Shown: positions 23,819 through 32,871 of the stretch, one piece after another
Numbering within the stretch: position 1 is the stretch's first letter
How the letters are laid out: each line of letters begins with the position of its first letter
Source of the DNA: CAILHX01 sp046155285
Lineage (GTDB): Bacteria; Pseudomonadota; Gammaproteobacteria; Burkholderiales; Methylophilaceae
Reading direction: 5' to 3'
NCBI GenBank assembly: GCA_046155285.1
Contig: JBJXEA010000005.1
Location: 1 to 64,000, forward strand
DNA length: 64,000 bases
Translations under genes and position numbers: made by a program
Notes under the pieces: generated by a model
What the model saw: the letters and a program-made list of their open reading frames with translations, nothing else
What the model was told of the DNA's origin: nothing
The model's database searches: none

Positions 23819-24886
23819 TTACAAGCCGATAGAAACGGTATTGCCGTTCGCTGTCATGGTGGTTGCATTGGCCAAGCCGCCGGTATTGACTAGGCTGCTG
23901 GTGACTTCTGCGACACCTTGCGGGGTGAGTTGCACTTGTCCATTAACTGTCAGCTTTTGTGCAGAAGAAGGCGATAAGTTAAGCACAGGTGCTGAGCCGC
24001 TACCTGATTGTAGTGACTGACCGCTCATGACGAGTGTGGTTTGCGAGGGTAAAGAGATTACACCGGTTAGATTGCCTCTCTCTCCCTCAACACGGTTTAG
24101 TACCGCAGAAGATGCGTTGGGTTGAACGAAGTTTGTGGTTTGACTGGGGCTAATGCTAAAGCTCTGCCATGAGAGGATGTTGTTTCCCGATGGAATAATG
24201 ATGTTCCCCGAAGGTATGCTGGCATTTCCGCTAAGAACAATGGACTGAGTATTGATGTTGCACAGAAGGCCACAGCTTGGGGTGAAGATGTTGATGTTTA
24301 TGATGGGCGCAGACAAAATCCCTCCAACTGTAACCGTCCCGCCGCTAGCTATATTGATACTTGTCGTTGCTGTTATTGCACCATCTAAAATACTGTTTCC
24401 ACCTGATGCTGTAGGCGTGTTAAATCCGGCAGTGGTTCCAGCGAGGAAGTCCGCATCGCTAGGCGTAGAAGTTGAGGTGTTGATGGTAATGGAAGGTAGA
24501 TTTATTTGAGCGCTTGCGCCCATGACAACGCCATTGGGATTCACTAAAAACACGCTACCGTTGGAGTTGAGCGCGCCCATAAGTTGCGATACATCAGGGC
24601 CAGTCACTCGGTTAAGTGTGGCAGAGGCGGCGCTGGGTTGATTAAAGTTGACTTGTGCGGCACTGCCTATGCTGAAGCTGTTCCAGGTCATGACGGTGCG
24701 TGTGCTGGCAGTAGCGACGGTCATGGTGGAGCCAACGGTACTGATAGCGGCGCTACCTGCGGCTACTGCGCCGCCGGTGGGTAAGTCAGTTGGGGCGGCC
24801 AGCGCTGGCAAGGTTGCTGCCAGCAGCGCCAAACCCGCAGCGATGTGTGGCAGAAAATGTCTTTTCATGCGATTGCTAATAGTCAT
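23819..24886 (-). CDS. Small filamentous-haemagglutinin-type exoprotein (TpsA)
   Basis: A secreted TpsA-type protein exported by the TpsB encoded just upstream. The 355 aa start with a signal peptide (about 1-33, ending ATLPALAAP), followed by a TPS domain with VMTWNSFSIGSAAQVNFNQP and the hallmark NPNGVVMGASAQINLPSI near residue 120. A second, shorter copy of the TPS-type motif lies near residues 245-275 (ILSWQSFSIS, FVQPNASSAVLNRVEG). There is no long beta-helical repeat region or toxic domain, so the passenger is unusually small. The start at 24886 has AAGGAGA upstream; an ATG at 24910 is possible. A palindrome follows the stop. Confidence 0.75.
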   Translation of the reverse strand: MTISNRMKRHFLPHIAAGLALLAATLPALAAPTDLPTGGAVAAGSAAISTVGSTMTVATASTRTVMTWNSFSIGSAAQVNFNQPSAASATLNRVTGPDVSQLMGALNSNGSVFLVNPNGVVMGASAQINLPSITINTSTSTPSDADFLAGTTAGFNTPTASGGNSILDGAITATTSINIASGGTVTVGGILSAPIININIFTPSCGLLCNINTQSIVLSGNASIPSGNIIIPSGNNILSWQSFSISPSQTTNFVQPNASSAVLNRVEGERGNLTGVISLPSQTTLVMSGQSLQSGSGSAPVLNLSPSSAQKLTVNGQVQLTPQGVAEVTSSLVNTGGLANATTMTANGNTVSIGL

Positions 24887-24931
24887 TTCAGTTCTCCTTT
24901 TTTCTCTCAAGTAACACCATGAAGTATTGCG

Positions 24932-26658
24932 CTAAAAATCCCAACGTAAAGAAACCCAACCGCGTGCGCGGTTGTTACGGCCATCCGCGTCACTACCACC
25001 GGTAATACGCCCATCATTGCTGCCGACTTTGACGGCGGCACTGGCTTCTGCGGTGAGTTGGTAGGGCAATGCCCATAACAGCGCCACACCCGTGCCAGCC
25101 AGCGTGTAGTGGTTGGATTGCCCGGCACCCAGTGCGCCTGTAAAGGTGCTTTGATGCAGCCAGGTAGTTCCCGCATCCGCAAACAGGCTGGCGGCAAGTT
25201 TGCCGGGGATGGGCAGCGGCACTATCGTGCCTAATTCAACACGCGCCAACAGCCCCATGTCGCCCGCGCCTTCGCCTACTGGATAGGCACGCACACCGTT
25301 TTGACCACCCAAAAGAAACTTTTCAGAACCTTCAAGATTGTTGCTCGCCCATTGTCCTCTTAGCTGATAGTCCAGCCATACGCTTGATGACACAGGCCAG
25401 CGCTGTTGTAGCGCACCGCGTATTTTCCAGAAACCACCTTCACTGCGCGCGCCAGCGGCATCTTGTGCTTGGTCGCCAGCATTGTCAGAAAGATCCAGAT
25501 TGGCAGCAGTAACGGTGAGGTTGATGCGTGTTTCTGCGGAGCCAGAGAGCGCCGCGTCCAACAAGAGCTGCGCGGCGTTGATTTTCCTGTCGTCAATTTC
25601 CACGCCCAGTGCTTCATCTCGCAGATGTCTATTGAAGTAAGCCGCGCCGATAAAGAGCTTGCGTTGTTTCGACAGAATGAGTGGATAACTGGCGTTCAGG
25701 TTGAAGGTGGTCATTTCGCCTTGCCAGTCGAGTACCGAGAAATCACAGCACAAGTGATAGTCAAGATAGGACGCGCCGCCGCCTACTTTCAAGCCTGTGT
25801 AACCGAGCGGGAAGGTGTAATTGGCGCTGACGAAGTCGTGGTCTACGGCATGCGTGCCACGCACATTCAATTGGTCGCTCCAGCCAAACGGGCTGTTCAG
25901 ATTCACTTTTGCAGTCACCCGCTGAGCGCCGATGTAGCGCGAGGTGTGGTTGTCGTAGCTGAGTTCGCCGCTGATTAAGTTTTTGGCTTTTGCTTCAACT
26001 TGCACATCGCTGGTGCCGACCGCCGTGCCGGCCTGCACCGACAATGTTGCGTCGGTCGCGGGCATGCTTTGTAGGATGAGCAGGCCGCGCTCAATATAGG
26101 GCTGGGTGATGGCGTTACCGGAGACGATGCCTTGCGCGGAAAGAATGTTGCTGACCGTGGCATCAGGCAGACGTGCGGAACCTTGAACACGCACTTCGCC
26201 ATATTTACCTTCAACGACGATCAATTTCACTGTGCCGTCGGTGACAGTTTGTGGCGGCAGAAAGGTGGAGGCAAGCGGATAGCCTTCAGCATGGTACAGA
26301 CTGCTGATGCGGTCGGCGGCTTCACGCAGTTCGGTGAGGTTGAGATCACGACCAATCAAATCGCGCAACAAGTCTTGCAAGCGTTGTTGCGGAAATAGCG
26401 CGGCTCCTTCAATTGCAAATTGCGCTACGCGAACGGTGGCGATTGTGGCGGAAGTGTCTTTCTTCTCGGCGGGTGAAATCTCAGGGCTGGGTAATTCGCG
26501 CTGACTGGGAAGGTCTGGCTGCTGATACTCTTGCAGAATACCAGTATCAGGCGTGGCGGCGTTTGCCTGTGGTAGCCCGAAACCAGCCAGCAGTATCAGC
26601 AGTAATGCTGTGGTGCTGTGGTGCTGTGGTGCTGTGGTGCTGTGGTTAAGTTTGGCAT
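24932..26658 (-). CDS. TpsB outer-membrane transporter (ShlB/FhaC/HecB family), out of frame as sequenced
   Basis: TpsB proteins are outer-membrane beta-barrels with periplasmic POTRA domains that secrete their TpsA partner. The frame ending at 24932 shows POTRA sequence (VRVAQFAIEG through LIGRDLNLTELREAADRISS, then VEGKYGEVRVQG) and a barrel with the C-terminal ARGWVSLRWDF ending in Phe. The open frame extends upstream of TTG 26380 through a signal peptide (LLLILLAGFGLPQANA), but the only plausible ATG, 26658, is out of frame by 2. Five 8-bp repeats (26607-26646) lie between them, and removing one unit gives an uninterrupted 572-aa protein. An assembly error in the repeat is the alternative explanation. 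Confidence 0.75.
26607..26646 (-). repeat. five tandem copies of an 8-bp unit in the 5' end of tpsB
   Basis: GCTGTGGT on the plus strand (ACCACAGC on the coding strand) is repeated five times without mismatch. Because 8 is not a multiple of 3, a gain or loss of units changes the reading frame between the ATG at 26658 and the signal peptide. Four or seven copies put the gene in frame; five do not. Confidence 0.95.
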
Positions 26659-26824
26659 CTGTTTAATTGTTGTTGATTAACGAGAGTTTTCAAAATTAGT
26701 TTTGATTGTAACCCATTATTTATGATGTGGTTTGTGATTTTTTAGGGGGTCTTTTCCAAATTTTACCCTAGCTTGAAAATCAGCGAAACGCCCTTATTTA
26801 ACAAGCATCATAAGGAGTAAGGCT

Positions 26825-27514
26825 ATGGCGCATCAACAGCAGTTTGTCGTAACTGGAATGCACTGCGCAAGCTGTGTGGGCAAGGTGAAAGCGGCTTTGG
26901 CAGCGTTTGCCACTGAGGTGGAGGTGACGCTCAAGCCGCCACGCGCGGTGTTGACGGGTGGTAAAGCGAGCCTAGCGCAGTTGAATCAGGCGCTGGTGGC
27001 GGTGGGTGCTTATACGCTGGTGGAGCATGAGGCTGCGCCTAGTTGGTTCGCCACCTACAAGCCATTGTTGCTGATACTAGCTTATTTGTTGCTGGTTACG
27101 CTGGGCATCCAAATTGCATCAGAACAGGCTTCGCTGGAAAGCTGGATGCGGCATTTCATGGCCGGATTTTTCCTTGTGTTTTCTTTTTTTAAATTGCTGG
27201 ATTTGCGCGGCTTTGCTGAGAGTTACGCCACTTATGACCTCCTGGCAATGCGTTGGCGCGGCTATGGGCTAATTTACCCGTTCATCGAGCTTGGTTTGGG
27301 GTTGGCTTACCTCGCCGATTGGCAACACTACTCCGTCAATGTGGCAACGCTCGTCGTCATGACGTTTTCCAGTTTAGGCGTGTTTCGTGCCGTGCTGAAC
27401 AAGCAAAAAATTCGCTGTGCCTGCTTGGGTGCGGTGTTCAATTTGCCCATGTCCACGGTGACTATCGTTGAAGATTTGCTGATGGCCGCTATGGCGGGGT
27501 GGATGCTATTTTAA
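26825..27514 (+). CDS. Heavy-metal-associated domain fused to a MauE/DoxX-like membrane protein
   Basis: A 229-aa protein with an N-terminal ferredoxin-like HMA domain (about 1-65) carrying the metal-binding motif GMHCASC. It is followed by four or five transmembrane segments from about residue 78 onward, in the arrangement of MauE/DoxX-type membrane proteins. A CAC motif (KIRCACLGAVFNLP) lies in a loop near residue 200. The HMA domain suggests copper or similar metal binding, and the MauE-like part suggests a redox or thiol role; both are inferred. A good AAGGAG precedes the ATG. It is divergent from tpsB and no partner gene is adjacent. Confidence 0.7.
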   Translation: MAHQQQFVVTGMHCASCVGKVKAALAAFATEVEVTLKPPRAVLTGGKASLAQLNQALVAVGAYTLVEHEAAPSWFATYKPLLLILAYLLLVTLGIQIASEQASLESWMRHFMAGFFLVFSFFKLLDLRGFAESYATYDLLAMRWRGYGLIYPFIELGLGLAYLADWQHYSVNVATLVVMTFSSLGVFRAVLNKQKIRCACLGAVFNLPMSTVTIVEDLLMAAMAGWMLF

Positions 27515-27522
27515 GTAATGCT

Positions 27523-28266
27523 CTAGTTCAGCGCTTGCCAAGTAAATCCAGCAGCATCAACCCCTGTTTTAATCGCCATGATGGCTTCTGTCACAGCATC
27601 TGGCTTGCCTTTCACCCCAAGCTCTATGCTGCGACGGTTATCCATTTTAGGCAAACTAAAAAGTTTCACTTCAGGATATTGGCTGACGATGCTGTTCATC
27701 AAGTCTATCAAGCGACTTTCGCCCGCATCAAACACCAAGATGGCTTGTTCCATGATGCTTTGCTGGTGAAAGCAATGCGCATAATAGGTCTCCAAAACCC
27801 ATTCCATCATCGGCCATGCCATTTGCGGAAAGCCGGGTAAAAAATGATGGTGTCCCAAGCTGAAACCGGCAACCCGATTGACGGGGTTGGGAATCAGCGT
27901 CGCGCCTTGCGGAAAATCTGCCATCAACACGCGCTTGGGATAAGCGCCTTCGCCAAATTGCGTTTCAATCTCGGCCACTGCGCCTGTATGGCGGACGATA
28001 GGGACGTTGGCCGCTTCTGCCGCACTTTGCCGAGTAAAGTCGTCGGGTGTGGCACCGATGCCACCAAAGGAAAACACAATGTCGCCGCGATTCATGCTGG
28101 CTTTGAGCGTGTTGGTAATCTGCTCGGAGGTATCCCCCAAATAATTTGCCCAAGAAAGCTGCAAGCCGCGGGCGTTGAGCAATGCAATCACTTTGCTCAA
28201 ATGCGCGTCTTGGCGTTTGCCTGAAAGAATTTCATCGCCGATGATGATTGTGCCTAAGGCTTGCAT
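27523..28266 (-). CDS. CinA N-terminal-type molybdopterin-binding-domain protein
   Basis: A 247-aa protein with a MoCF_biosynth fold. The N-terminus IIIGDEILSGKRQDAH and the motif FSFGGIGATPDDFTRQSAA match the N-terminal domain of CinA/YfaY proteins. The C-terminal nicotinamide-nucleotide amidase domain of full CinA is absent. Stand-alone versions are common in betaproteobacteria and their reaction is uncertain; CinA-type domains hydrolyse ADP-ribose or related pyrophosphates in some species. It lies 27 bp downstream of comEC on the same strand. Confidence 0.8.
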   Translation of the reverse strand: MQALGTIIIGDEILSGKRQDAHLSKVIALLNARGLQLSWANYLGDTSEQITNTLKASMNRGDIVFSFGGIGATPDDFTRQSAAEAANVPIVRHTGAVAEIETQFGEGAYPKRVLMADFPQGATLIPNPVNRVAGFSLGHHHFLPGFPQMAWPMMEWVLETYYAHCFHQQSIMEQAILVFDAGESRLIDLMNSIVSQYPEVKLFSLPKMDNRRSIELGVKGKPDAVTEAIMAIKTGVDAAGFTWQALN

Positions 28267-28293
28267 GGATATATGATTTTCAACTAATGATGA

Positions 28294-30603
28294 TTAATTC
28301 CAATAGCGGGGCTCTGCTCCCCGCCATTCTTGCACGGCAATGCCTTTTTCACCAAAATTCAACAACACTGCCCCATCTCTATCAGAGCGATAAATGCGAC
28401 TTCCCAAGCGTTGGTAGCGTTCCACAATTTCCGTTTTCGGATGCCCAAACCGATTGCGATAGCCCACGGTGAAAATGGCGATAACGGGTTTCACTTGCGC
28501 GATAAACTCCGGAGTTGACGAGGTTTTGCTGCCGTGATGCGGCACTACCAGCACATCGCTTTTTAGGTCTTGTGTCAGCAGCTCACCTTCTGTGACTTTT
28601 TCAATGTCTGCGGGCAATAACAGGCTGCCGTATTGGCTGGTGATTTTGAGTACGCAGCCGCGATTGTTGTCTTGCACATTGCTGTTTTTGTAGCTTTCAC
28701 TGGTCGGGTGCAGCATGTCGAAGCGTACTTTGTCCCACACCCAAGTTTGGCCTGCAAAGCAGGGAATGGGGTTTTGGGCGGCTGCCAGAATCGGGCTGTT
28801 TATTGGCAGCGATGATGCCAGCCAGCGTGTTGGGACTGCTTTGATGATTGAAATCGCGCCGCCGCTGTGGTCGTTGTCGTTATGGCTCACTATCATGCCG
28901 TCCAATCGGCTGATGTCTAGTGCGCGCAGGAATGGCACGATGACGCGGTTGCCGCTGTCGGCTTCGGATGAAAACTGGGTGCCGGTGTCGTAGAGCAGGG
29001 CGTGACTGGCGGTTTCTATCAACACGCTTAAGCCTTGGCCGACATCCATCACGGTGACGCGCATGGCGCCATTTTGTGGTTTTTGTGGGGATAGAAAAAA
29101 CATCGGTAGGCATAAAAAAATGCCCAGCCAACGTGCCGGAAAGCCTCGCGGTAACAGCATCCAAAGCGTCCCCAATGTGGCCAAAATTACCGTCCACCAA
29201 GCGGGCGCATGTTGTTGCCAGACGGCGCTGGGTGCAGTGCTTAAAAATTGCAGCAACCACATGCAGCCCGCCATGAGTCGGTGCGCTAACTCCAGAATAA
29301 AATCAAACGGCAACACCGCGCCCAGTAAGGTGAGCGGAGTGATGACCAAGCTTACCAAGGGAATGGCGAAGGCGTTGGCGAGTGGCGAAATAATGGAGGT
29401 TTGCTGAAACAAGCCCAGCAACAAGGGGATGGAGCCTAACGTGACTGCCCATTGGGTGGTTGCGGCTTCGTGTAGCCAATGCGGGCGGCTGACTCGGCCG
29501 ACGCTGGCGTAGCAGATGACGGCCACCGCGCCGAAAGAGAGCCAAAATCCGGGTGCTAATACTGCCCACGGGTCTAGCAGCACGGTGACGCCTAACGCCC
29601 AAGCCAGCGTCAGCGTGATGGAGATATTTTTGCCCGACCACAAAGCCAGCGCTACCACCGCCAGCATATAGACGGTGCGCTGGGTGGGGACGGAGAATCC
29701 AGCAAGAAGGGCGTAGCTCAAGGCTATCAACACGCCGACAATCGTAGCGGCTTTGCGAGCGGGGAGTGTGAGGCTTAAACGAGAACGCCGCCATAGCGCA
29801 TAAGTAAGGCCAAAAAATAGACCAGAAACCATGGTGATGTGCAAGCCGGAAATGCTGATGAGGTGAGTGATGCCGGTGCGTAGAAAAACCTCCCAATCGG
29901 CGCGCGGGATATTGCTGTCGTCGCCTATGGCTAGCGCGCGTAAAATGGGTTCATAAGGTTGATTTTGCAAAGCAGCTTGCATCCGGTTGCGGATGTTTTC
30001 GCGCAAATGCTCTATCCAGTAAGCCGGATGCGGCACTAAGGTTTGTAAGCGTTGGTTGCTTGCACTTTCCCGAACGTAACCAGTGGCGCGAATGTTGCGC
30101 TCCAGCGCCCACTCTTCGAAATCGAAACCATGTGGGTTATAAGTACCGTGAGGGCGTTTAAGACGCACCGTGAGTTGCCAGCGTTCTCCGGCATGAAAGT
30201 TGGGCGTTTGGCCGTGGGCAAATTGATAAGCGGTGAGCGAGATTTTTTGTGGAACTTTGGCTTGCGGCGTGAGTGTTTGCTCAACGTCAAACACAAAGCG
30301 CAGGCCGCGTTCCTGATGTTGCGGCAGGTTGGCGACAACACCTATTACCTCAATGTTTTGGCTTTCCAATTCAGGAGAAAGCGCATCGTTTAGGCGGGTT
30401 TGGGCGATGAAAGTCGCCCAGAAGAATCCGGCGGCGAGCGCAAAAATCGGGATACAGAAACGCAATAAAACTTGATGGCGGCGGAAGGTGAAAATAACAG
30501 CCACCAGAATGAGTAGACTTAAGCCCCACCATAAGTTTGGCAAAGCGGCTTGCAGTTGTAGTAGCCAACAGCCAAGCACCAATGCTAGTAGCGCAGCAAT
30601 CAT
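28294..30603 (-). CDS. comEC: DNA internalisation protein ComEC/Rec2
   Basis: ComEC forms the inner-membrane channel for single-stranded DNA during natural transformation. The 769 aa contain an N-terminal hydrophobic region and DUF4131 domain, the Competence domain (about 220-490) with LISISGLHITMVSGL and many membrane helices, and a C-terminal metallo-beta-lactamase domain. That domain has VMDVGQGLSVLIE, SHNDNDHSGG and VVPHHGSKTSST. It appears intact. A MITE-like element ends 7 bp before its ATG and no Shine-Dalgarno sequence is visible, so the element may have altered its expression. The lolC-lolD genes lie upstream on the same strand. Confidence 0.92.
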   Translation of the reverse strand: MIAALLALVLGCWLLQLQAALPNLWWGLSLLILVAVIFTFRRHQVLLRFCIPIFALAAGFFWATFIAQTRLNDALSPELESQNIEVIGVVANLPQHQERGLRFVFDVEQTLTPQAKVPQKISLTAYQFAHGQTPNFHAGERWQLTVRLKRPHGTYNPHGFDFEEWALERNIRATGYVRESASNQRLQTLVPHPAYWIEHLRENIRNRMQAALQNQPYEPILRALAIGDDSNIPRADWEVFLRTGITHLISISGLHITMVSGLFFGLTYALWRRSRLSLTLPARKAATIVGVLIALSYALLAGFSVPTQRTVYMLAVVALALWSGKNISITLTLAWALGVTVLLDPWAVLAPGFWLSFGAVAVICYASVGRVSRPHWLHEAATTQWAVTLGSIPLLLGLFQQTSIISPLANAFAIPLVSLVITPLTLLGAVLPFDFILELAHRLMAGCMWLLQFLSTAPSAVWQQHAPAWWTVILATLGTLWMLLPRGFPARWLGIFLCLPMFFLSPQKPQNGAMRVTVMDVGQGLSVLIETASHALLYDTGTQFSSEADSGNRVIVPFLRALDISRLDGMIVSHNDNDHSGGAISIIKAVPTRWLASSLPINSPILAAAQNPIPCFAGQTWVWDKVRFDMLHPTSESYKNSNVQDNNRGCVLKITSQYGSLLLPADIEKVTEGELLTQDLKSDVLVVPHHGSKTSSTPEFIAQVKPVIAIFTVGYRNRFGHPKTEIVERYQRLGSRIYRSDRDGAVLLNFGEKGIAVQEWRGAEPRYWN

Positions 30604-30610
30604 TTAGCAC

Positions 30611-30713
30611 GTCATTCCCGCGTAGGCGGGAATCCAGTCGAATATCTACGGAGTGATTTGTGGCGTTGTCACGGTTAGGGGTTGGTCTGGATTCCCGCCT
30701 GTGCGGGAATGAC
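30611..30713. repeat. GTCATTCCCGC inverted-repeat element, copy 1 (103 bp)
   Basis: The ends GTCATTCCCGC-N3-GGCGGGAATCCAG and CTGGATTCCCGCC-N3-GCGGGAATGAC are inverted repeats of each other, and each arm is itself a small palindrome. Copy 2, in the opposite orientation, is at 37213-37316. The two share internal sequence including ATCTACGGAGTGA. This copy lies between lolD and comEC. Confidence 0.85.
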
Positions 30714-30729
30714 GGTGGAGAAGGTGCGA

Positions 30730-31434
30730 CTAGCTTACCAAAACGCCGTTCTCAAGCCGCAACACTCGTCCAATTCGCGCCGCTAAATCGAGGTCGTGCG
30801 TGACCACCACCAAGCTCGTACCCAAATCGCGGTTCAGTTCCAGCATCAGGTCGAAAACGCTGGCGGCGGTGATCCGATCGAGGTTGCCGGTGGGTTCATC
30901 GGCCAACACGCAATTGGGTTGAGTCACCAAAGCTCTTGCCACTGCCGCGCGTTGACGCTCCCCGCCGGAAAGCTCTCCCGGTGTGTGCTCCAGTCGCCCC
31001 CCCAAACCTACGCGAGACAGGATTTTGGCGGCGGTTTCCAGCGCCTGTTCTTTAGGCATGCGGCGGATGAACATGGGCATGGCCACATTTTCCAGCGCGG
31101 TGAATTCAGGCAATAGATGATGAAACTGATAGATAAACCCAAGTGCCTGATTGCGTAAATCGCCGCGCTTGGCTTCGGATAAGGTCAAGAGCGGCTGCCC
31201 CAGAATGCTCACCGCGCCTTGGGTCGGCGTATCCAGCCCGCCCAGCAAATGCAGCAATGTGCTTTTGCCAGAGCCAGAAGCGCCGACTATCGCCACTTGT
31301 TCGCCTTTGTCTATGGCAAAATCAATGCCGTTCAACACCGCCACGTCTAAGCCAGAGTAGGTTTTGTGCAGATTGCTACAAGTAATCACCGTGCCTCTAG
31401 CCCCTAGCCCCTGATCCCTAGTCTCTTCATTCAT
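30730..31434 (-). CDS. lolD: Lipoprotein-releasing system ATP-binding protein LolD
   Basis: LolD is the ATPase of the LolCDE ABC transporter, which extracts lipoproteins from the inner membrane for delivery to LolA. Walker A GASGSGKST lies near residue 50, the LolD-type FIYQFHHLLPEFTALENVAMP at the Q-loop, the signature LSGGERQR near 152 and Walker B CVLADEPTGNLD. The 234 aa are normal. Residues 5-14 (TRDQGLGARG) are encoded by a CTAGGGG-type repeat, so the true N-terminus may be a later GTG near residue 15. The ATG at 31434 overlaps the lolC stop. Confidence 0.92.
   Translation of the reverse strand: MNEETRDQGLGARGTVITCSNLHKTYSGLDVAVLNGIDFAIDKGEQVAIVGASGSGKSTLLHLLGGLDTPTQGAVSILGQPLLTLSEAKRGDLRNQALGFIYQFHHLLPEFTALENVAMPMFIRRMPKEQALETAAKILSRVGLGGRLEHTPGELSGGERQRAAVARALVTQPNCVLADEPTGNLDRITAASVFDLMLELNRDLGTSLVVVTHDLDLAARIGRVLRLENGVLVS
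31388..31424 (-). repeat. CTAGGGG-type repeat at the 5' end of lolD
   Basis: On the minus strand GACTAGGGATCAGGGGCTAG and GGGCTAGAGGC follow each other. This resembles the repeat at 9990-10063 (shared GACTAGGG, GGGGCTAG and GCTAGAGGC). It lies inside the lolD frame after the fourth codon. Confidence 0.55.
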
Positions 31435-32677
31435 AGCGTAAGGCCTCCGCCGGGTTGATGGTGGCCGCGCGGCGGCTGGGGTAGAGCGTGGCTAGCAGCG
31501 ATAGCACCAGCGATACTGAAACAATGGTGGTGACATCGCTCCACAATAATTGCGAGGGGAGTTCGCTGATGTAGTACACCTCTTTGGCGAGAAAATGCAT
31601 GCCTAATAAATTTTCGATAAATGGCACGACAGTTTGGATGTTGAGCGCCAGCAACACCCCGCCCGCAGCGCCCAGCAAGGTGCCTATCACGCCGATTAAC
31701 GCCCCTTGCACGATGAAAATTTTCATAATGCTGTTGGGCGATGCGCCAAGGGTACGCAAAATGGCGATGTCGGCGCGTTTGTCGGTGACGGCCATCACCA
31801 AGGTGGAGACGATGTTAAACGCCGCCACCGCTACGATTAAAGTCAAAATTACGAACATCACGCGCTTTTCCATCTGCACCGCGCGAAAGAAATTGGCGTG
31901 TTGTTCGGACCAATCGCTCACGTAAAAATCGCCTTGTGTGCTGAGTTGCCGCGCCAACTCGCGGGAGATACGCGGCGCATCATCTAAATTATCTAGTTTC
32001 AGCCGCACCCCGGACACTTTATCACCCATGCGGTAGAGTTTGGCGGCGTCACTCATGTGTATCAATGCCAGCGACGCGTCATATTCATACATCCCCACCT
32101 GAAAAATCCCCACCACGCGAAACTGCTTTAAGCGCGGCACAATGCCCGTAGGCGTGAATTGGCCTTGCGGCGCCATTAGCACCACTTTGTCACCCATTCC
32201 CACGCCCAAACTTTGCGCCAGTTCTGCGCCCAGCACCACCCCAAATTCGCCCGCTTTTAGGTTATCCAGTTGCCCGATTTTCATTTTGCTGCCAATGTCC
32301 GCCACGCGGTCTTCATCAGTAGGCAACACGCCGCGAATCACCGCGCCTTGCACTGCCTGATCAAATGACAGCATGCCCTGCGCCATGATGTAAGGCGCTG
32401 CGGCCTTGACCTGCGGTGAACCTTGCACAAATTTGGCGACAGATTGCCAGTTATTTAAAGCATTATTGCTGCCTGTTATTTGTAAATGCGAAGCCACGCC
32501 GAGAATGCGCGTGCGTAGCTCTTGCTGAAAACCGTTCATCACTGACAGCACTACGATGAGCGAGGCGACACCCAAAGCGATGCCAAGCATGGAAGTCAGC
32601 GAAATAAACGAGATGAAATGATTGCGGCGCTTGGCGCGGGTGTAGCGCAGGCCGATGAAGAGTTCGTAAGGGGTCAT
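31427..32677 (-). CDS. lolC: Lipoprotein-releasing system permease LolC/LolE
   Basis: This inner-membrane permease works with LolD in lipoprotein release. It has one transmembrane segment near residues 24-48 (ISLTSMLGIALGVASLIVV), a large periplasmic domain of about 220 residues, and three C-terminal transmembrane segments (about 275-300, 320-345, 380-400) of the FtsX fold. The 416 aa match LolC/LolE. Only one permease gene is present, as in many betaproteobacteria with a LolF-like homodimer; the C versus E label is arbitrary. It overlaps lolD by 8 bp. The ATG follows TAAAAT by 6 nt with no Shine-Dalgarno sequence. Confidence 0.9.
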   Translation of the reverse strand: MTPYELFIGLRYTRAKRRNHFISFISLTSMLGIALGVASLIVVLSVMNGFQQELRTRILGVASHLQITGSNNALNNWQSVAKFVQGSPQVKAAAPYIMAQGMLSFDQAVQGAVIRGVLPTDEDRVADIGSKMKIGQLDNLKAGEFGVVLGAELAQSLGVGMGDKVVLMAPQGQFTPTGIVPRLKQFRVVGIFQVGMYEYDASLALIHMSDAAKLYRMGDKVSGVRLKLDNLDDAPRISRELARQLSTQGDFYVSDWSEQHANFFRAVQMEKRVMFVILTLIVAVAAFNIVSTLVMAVTDKRADIAILRTLGASPNSIMKIFIVQGALIGVIGTLLGAAGGVLLALNIQTVVPFIENLLGMHFLAKEVYYISELPSQLLWSDVTTIVSVSLVLSLLATLYPSRRAATINPAEALRYE

Positions 32678-32689
32678 GGTGCTATTTTA
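32678..32689 (-). promoter_or_regulatory. -10 box of lolC-lolD (leaderless layout)
   Basis: On the minus strand TAAAAT (32689-32684) is followed by AGCACC and then the lolC ATG at 32677. The spacing would start the mRNA on the ATG. No convincing -35 box is visible. Confidence 0.5.
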
Positions 32690-32808
32690 GCCTGAAATTA
32701 AGGATGGTTTTAATGTTGATTTTGGCTTGTTTTTGGTGTTGTATAAGTCGACCTAAAAACCGCATTAAATGATTGACTGAATTGTGAAAAATTGCCATCA
32801 AGATGTGG

Positions 32809-32836
32809 TTGACTTTAACGATATTAGGTTTAACAT
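32809..32836 (+). promoter_or_regulatory. candidate promoter of the flagellin gene
   Basis: TTGACT (32809-32814) and TAACAT (32831-32836) are 16 bp apart, a weak sigma-70 match. No sigma-28 consensus (TAAA-N15-GCCGATAA) was found upstream of the gene, which is unusual for a flagellin. Confidence 0.35.
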
Positions 32837-32871
32837 GGCAACTGTAAGCAACCGTTTTAAGGAGTGACATC

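Noticed and set aside
26607..26646. CRISPR array
   Set aside because: The repeats are 8-bp tandem units without spacers.
32836..32850. sigma-54-like TGGCA...GC site before the flagellin gene
   Set aside because: The GG-to-GC gap is 9 bases, whereas sigma-54 requires 10.
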